Part shown: positions 5,065-7,503 of the stretch, in pieces
Layout: each line of letters starts with the position of its first letter
Position numbering within the stretch: position 1 is the first letter of the stretch
Origin: Paenibacillaceae bacterium UBA6304
Lineage (GTDB): Bacteria > Bacillota > Bacilli > Paenibacillales > Paenibacillaceae
Direction of reading: 5' to 3'
Assembly (NCBI GenBank): GCA_002439285.1
Contig: DJTQ01000059.1
Coordinates: forward strand, 1-7,503
DNA length: 7,503 nt
Notes under the pieces: model-generated
What the model was told of the DNA's origin: nothing
Seen by the model: the letters and a program-made list of their open reading frames with translations, nothing else
Database searches by the model: none
Position numbers and translations under genes: made by a program

Positions 5065-7131
5065 ATGAGAGGAAAGCCTGCGAAGTGTCTTCTATCCCTT
5101 TGTTCGCTGCTGCTGATCTTTGGACTTGCCGCTTGCAGCGGGACAAGTCCAAACAACACTAGCAAATCTAACGGCGATGCCGTTACTGCATCGGTATCCA
5201 CGGAAGAGCGCAAGCTGGACAAGGAGGTTTTTCCGAAGGATAAGGTCGTGGACGTTAAAATTACGATCGACGAAGATGAGTTTCAGGATATGCTGGACAA
5301 CGCCAGCGCAGAAGAATACAAGACGGCATCGGTCGATTATAACGGACAGCACTTTGATAATATCGGCATTCGCACTAAAGGCAATTTAAGCCTGCGCAGT
5401 GTCGTGCAAATGTCGGATTCGGACCGGTACAGCTTTAAGCTGTCTTTTGACGAGTATCTCAATCAGTCCTTGGATGGCATCAGCAAAATCAACCTGAACA
5501 ATAACTATAGCGACGCCACTTCCATGCGCGAGTTTCTAACTTACGAGTTGGCCGAAGAGATGGGATTACCTACGCCAAAATACTCTTTCGTCAATGTCTA
5601 TGTAAACGATGAGCTTTGGGGATTCTATCTAGCCGTGGAGCAAATCGGCGATGCTTACTTGAACCGGAATTTTGGGAACGCCTACGGCGCGCTTTACAAA
5701 GGCGAAATGACCGGAAGCGGAAGCGACCTATCCTGGTTAGGCAACGATCCGGATTCTTATACCGGCTTAGCGTTAAAGTCGGAGACAACGAACGATGATA
5801 TATTGATCGATATGCTTGATGAGCTGAACAACGGCTCGGATTATAAAAAAGTCCTGGATGTCGAGGAATCGCTCGGCTATATCGCTCTAAATGTACTCAC
5901 TAATAATAGCGACAGTTACATCGGCGGTAATAAGCAGAACTACTATTTGTATGAGGACGACGGCATCTTCTCTGTGCTGCCGTGGGATTACAACATGGCC
6001 TTCGGCGGTTTAGGCGGCGGGGGCATGGGTGGTATGGGCGGCCCAGGCCGGGAACGCGGCGAGGAGAACGCAGCGGCCGCGGATGGCGGCGGGGCCGCGC
6101 CGGCTGGAGCGAGCCAGGCCAGCGGCGGCCAGGCAGCCCAGAGCGGTGAGGCGCCGGGCAGTCAGGCGCCAGCGGGAGCCGCGACGGCCGAGGGCGGTGC
6201 AGACGCCGGGGAGACCGGCGTGGCAGCAGGCCCAGGAGGCAAAGGCGGCAGCAGCCTGCTGATCGACGAACCGACTCAAGGCGCGGTGGCGGAGCGCCCT
6301 TTGGTAGCCAAACTGCTGACCGTCGATGAGTATAAGGAGTTGTACCACTCCATTCTTCAAAAAGCAGTCGACGGCTACCTTGCCAATGATACCTTCACGG
6401 CACGCGTCAACGAGGTTTATGCGATGATTTCTCCCTACGTGAAGGCTGACCCAAGACCCTTCTATACGTATGAAGAGTCCGAAGAAGCTGTTCCCAAGCT
6501 GATTTCCACCAATGCTTCGCAGGTGGAGAATATCACGCAGCAGCTTGACGGCACGATCCCTTCTGCGGGAGACGGCTCCGGAAGCGGCGGCGGGATGGGC
6601 GGCAGAGGTGGCGGTGACCGCCCTGCGTTCGGTGCAGCCGGCCCGCAGACCGATGATGCCCAGGGCGGGCAGACGCAAAGCGATGCTGGCGTTTCAAACG
6701 CCGCGCCCCCTGCGGGCGATAATGCGCCTGGCGCCGTAAACGGCCAGGCACAGCAACCAAGCGGCGCAGCTCAACAGAGCCCGGCCGGCGAAGGGGCCGG
6801 CGAGGCTGGCCAACCTGGCGGAACTCCGCCCAATCAGAACGGCGGGATGCCGCAGATGCCGCCGGATGGCATGGATGGCCAGATGCCGCCAACTCCGCCG
6901 GATGGCTTGGATGGCCAGTTCCCCGGCGGTGACTTTGGCGGCGGTTTCAGCGGCGGCCAAATGGGTGGCGAAGGCAGGCCTGACGGTTTCGGCGGCTTTG
7001 GCGACTTCAATCCGGGAGACGCACGTCAGACCCGGAGTAATCCAAATGAAGCCCTTACCGTAGGAATCTCCCTCGTAGTCCTTCTGCTCGCCTGCGTTTT
7101 CGTCATCTTCTTTAGAAGAAGACGCCTTTGA
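5065..7131 (+). CDS. CotH-family secreted protein kinase, lipoprotein with low-complexity segments and C-terminal membrane helix
   Basis: The 688-residue product begins with a lipoprotein signal: basic MRGKPAK, a hydrophobic run and lipobox LAAC (C24). The CotH kinase-like domain spans about residues 50-312 and resumes at about 397-500. Visible motifs are RTKGN (R103, K105), SFKLSFDEY (K125), MRE (154-156), GFYLAVEQ (E192), YKGE (K212), NSDSY with D283, and LPWDYN with D308. D283 and D308 correspond by position to the two catalytic aspartates of spore-coat kinase CotH. A Gly/Ala/Gln/Pro-rich insert (314-395) splits the domain right after WDYNMAFGG. A second low-complexity stretch (about 501-655) leads to a membrane helix (about 663-683) and RRRRL, without LPXTG. 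The expected role is phosphorylation of surface or exported proteins; substrates are unknown. It is the last gene of the operon, 18 nt after the DUF4956 gene. The inserts are visibly more G+C-rich than the kinase part. Confidence 0.9.
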   Translation: MRGKPAKCLLSLCSLLLIFGLAACSGTSPNNTSKSNGDAVTASVSTEERKLDKEVFPKDKVVDVKITIDEDEFQDMLDNASAEEYKTASVDYNGQHFDNIGIRTKGNLSLRSVVQMSDSDRYSFKLSFDEYLNQSLDGISKINLNNNYSDATSMREFLTYELAEEMGLPTPKYSFVNVYVNDELWGFYLAVEQIGDAYLNRNFGNAYGALYKGEMTGSGSDLSWLGNDPDSYTGLALKSETTNDDILIDMLDELNNGSDYKKVLDVEESLGYIALNVLTNNSDSYIGGNKQNYYLYEDDGIFSVLPWDYNMAFGGLGGGGMGGMGGPGRERGEENAAAADGGGAAPAGASQASGGQAAQSGEAPGSQAPAGAATAEGGADAGETGVAAGPGGKGGSSLLIDEPTQGAVAERPLVAKLLTVDEYKELYHSILQKAVDGYLANDTFTARVNEVYAMISPYVKADPRPFYTYEESEEAVPKLISTNASQVENITQQLDGTIPSAGDGSGSGGGMGGRGGGDRPAFGAAGPQTDDAQGGQTQSDAGVSNAAPPAGDNAPGAVNGQAQQPSGAAQQSPAGEGAGEAGQPGGTPPNQNGGMPQMPPDGMDGQMPPTPPDGLDGQFPGGDFGGGFSGGQMGGEGRPDGFGGFGDFNPGDARQTRSNPNEALTVGISLVVLLLACVFVIFFRRRRL
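6004..6249 (+). repeat. Gly/Ala/Gln-rich low-complexity insert within the CotH domain
   Basis: About 82 codons code almost only for G, A, Q, P, S, E and M. The DNA is dominated by GGC, GGG, GCG and GCC words, unlike the mixed codon use of the flanking kinase sequence. It starts immediately after the catalytic WDYNMAFGG and ends before LLIDEPTQGAVAERPLVAKLL, where conserved CotH sequence resumes. Confidence 0.85.
6859..6918 (+). repeat. 36-bp-period direct repeat in the CotH gene tail
   Basis: A 24-bp word at 6859-6882 recurs at 6895-6918 with one mismatch (A6871 versus T6907), a period of 36 bp or 12 codons. It encodes PPDGMDGQ and PPDGLDGQ. This looks like a recent tandem duplication in the low-complexity tail. 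Confidence 0.85.
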
Positions 7132-7142
7132 TTATAATCCAG

Positions 7143-7182
7143 AACCGTCAGTGGAGTTCAAGTAACTCCCTGGCGGTTTTTT
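7143..7182 (+). terminator. Strong intrinsic terminator of the VTC-DUF4956-CotH operon
   Basis: The left arm 7143-7158 and right arm 7164-7178 pair over 15 bp with a single bulged T (7152) and one G-T pair, around a 5-nt loop CAAGT. The run of six T at 7177-7182 follows directly. It begins 11 nt after the CotH stop codon. Confidence 0.92.
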
Positions 7183-7200
7183 AGATGCAATTTTTATAAT

Positions 7201-7213
7201 TTGAACGGTTCAA
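7201..7213. repeat. 13-bp palindrome downstream of the terminator
   Basis: TTGAACGGTTCAA has perfect 6-bp arms around one central base. It could be an operator half-pair for a dimeric regulator; nothing else supports that. Confidence 0.5.
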
Positions 7214-7242
7214 GTGCGAAAGTGTGAATGACAACAGTATCC

Positions 7243-7260
7243 CATTGGAAATATCCAATG
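7243..7260 (+). repeat. Array element 1: CATTGGAAATATCCAATG
   Basis: An 18-bp inverted repeat with 7-bp arms (CATTGGA/TCCAATG) around AATA. The asymmetric centre defines its direction as plus. Confidence 0.95.
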
Positions 7261-7293
7261 AGTTTACCTTGATTCCTCACCTTTGATGATACT

Positions 7294-7311
7294 CATTGGA
7301 AATATCCAATG
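7294..7311 (+). repeat. Array element 2, identical to element 1
   Basis: All 18 bases match element 1, starting 51 bp after it in the same direction. Confidence 0.95.
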
Positions 7312-7355
7312 AATATTGAACTAAACTCCTCCTTTCGATCAATTCAGTAATATCT

Positions 7356-7373
7356 CATTGGATATTTCCAATA
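7356..7373 (-). repeat. Array element 3, inverted copy
   Basis: CATTGGATATTTCCAATA is the reverse complement of element 1 except for its last base. The 16-bp core is identical when read on the minus strand. It starts 62 bp after element 2. Confidence 0.95.
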
Positions 7374-7406
7374 GACCTGCTCATTTTTCACCAAATCAGG
7401 TTTTTT

Positions 7407-7424
7407 CATTGGAAATATCCAATT
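7407..7424 (+). repeat. Array element 4
   Basis: CATTGGAAATATCCAATT matches element 1 at 17 of 18 bases, with the 16-bp core identical. It starts 51 bp after element 3. Confidence 0.95.
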
Positions 7425-7473
7425 GGGTGATAGTTAGAAACGGCATTGATTGAAATTAAAAGCTACAGCGTGC

Positions 7474-7500
7474 TGCAATAGGTGCAATGAGTGCAATGAG
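7474..7500 (+). repeat. Three 9-bp tandem units at the window edge
   Basis: TGCAATAGG, TGCAATGAG and TGCAATGAG follow each other directly, and the array may continue past the window. A 9-bp unit keeps reading frame if translated. Confidence 0.8.
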
Positions 7501-7503
7501 TAC

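Larger units (their letters stand above)
7183..7503. other. Non-coding, repeat-rich region with no confident gene
   Basis: All frames are interrupted and no convincing start with a ribosome binding site is seen. The stretch is A+T-rich and holds a 13-bp palindrome (7201-7213), four copies of one 16-bp core (7243-7424), and three 9-bp tandem units at the edge (7474-7500). An ATG at 7488 or 7497 inside the tandem units could open a gene running out of the window. AGGTG at 7480-7484 is too close to the first and rather far from the second to decide. Confidence 0.7.

Noticed and set aside
6010..6678. 222-codon open frame on the minus strand inside the CotH gene
   Set aside because: It is the mirror of the G+C-rich low-complexity segment, with an Arg/Ala-rich product, no ribosome binding site and no recognisable domain.
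7375..7406. ACCTG...CAGGT inverted repeat followed by six T, possible second terminator
   Set aside because: Five-base arms around a 17-nt loop are too weak, and no gene lies upstream other than one already terminated at 7182.
7243..7424. CRISPR array
   Set aside because: The repeats are only 18 bp, one of the four is inverted, spacer lengths are 33, 44 and 33 bp, and the two gaps that can be compared share a pyrimidine block. No cas gene is visible.
7450..7503. Possible ORF from TTG 7450 reading the 9-bp units as Cys-Asn-Glu repeats
   Set aside because: No ribosome binding site before the TTG and too short within the window to judge.

Overview
The window looks like a chromosomal segment of a low-to-mid G+C Bacillota, most likely Paenibacillus or a close relative. 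The grounds are strong AGGAGG-type ribosome binding sites, GTG/TTG starts in use, sigma-A-like promoters, and a VTC-domain / DUF4956 / CotH gene trio of a kind familiar from Paenibacillus-like genomes. The genus is inferred from protein style, not from a search.

Layout. (1) 1-852 (+): the 3' part of a SulP-family anion transporter, with its last membrane segments, a STAS domain and an unusual Cys-rich tail. (2) 999-2139 (+): a two-gene operon of a TetR/AcrR-type regulator and a small HXXEE-family membrane protein. A perfect 14-bp palindrome sits at the predicted transcription start, so autoregulation is likely. (3) 2203-3450 (-): a membrane-anchored extracytoplasmic metallophosphoesterase of the purple-acid-phosphatase-like type, convergent with the TetR operon. 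(4) 3624-7131 (+): a compact three-gene operon encoding a VTC-type polyphosphate-polymerase domain protein, a DUF4956 membrane protein with an MgtC-like layout, and a CotH-kinase lipoprotein carrying large Gly/Ala/Pro/Gln-rich segments and a C-terminal membrane helix. A strong intrinsic terminator follows. (5) 7183-7503: about 320 bp with no confident gene. It holds four copies of one 16-bp near-palindromic core at 51, 62 and 51 bp intervals, plus a shorter palindrome and a 9-bp tandem repeat at the edge.

How the parts may work together. The VTC protein (cytosolic face), the DUF4956 protein (membrane) and the CotH kinase (outer face) suggest a trans-envelope phosphoryl or polyphosphate system. 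The divergently transcribed phosphoesterase shares the intergenic region, which contains three 11-bp-spaced direct repeats of the type bound by OmpR-family response regulators. This functional link is inference; the gene layout and motifs are read directly. The most striking unexplained signal is the repeat array at 7243-7424, which does not fit a CRISPR and looks like a helically phased protein-binding array.
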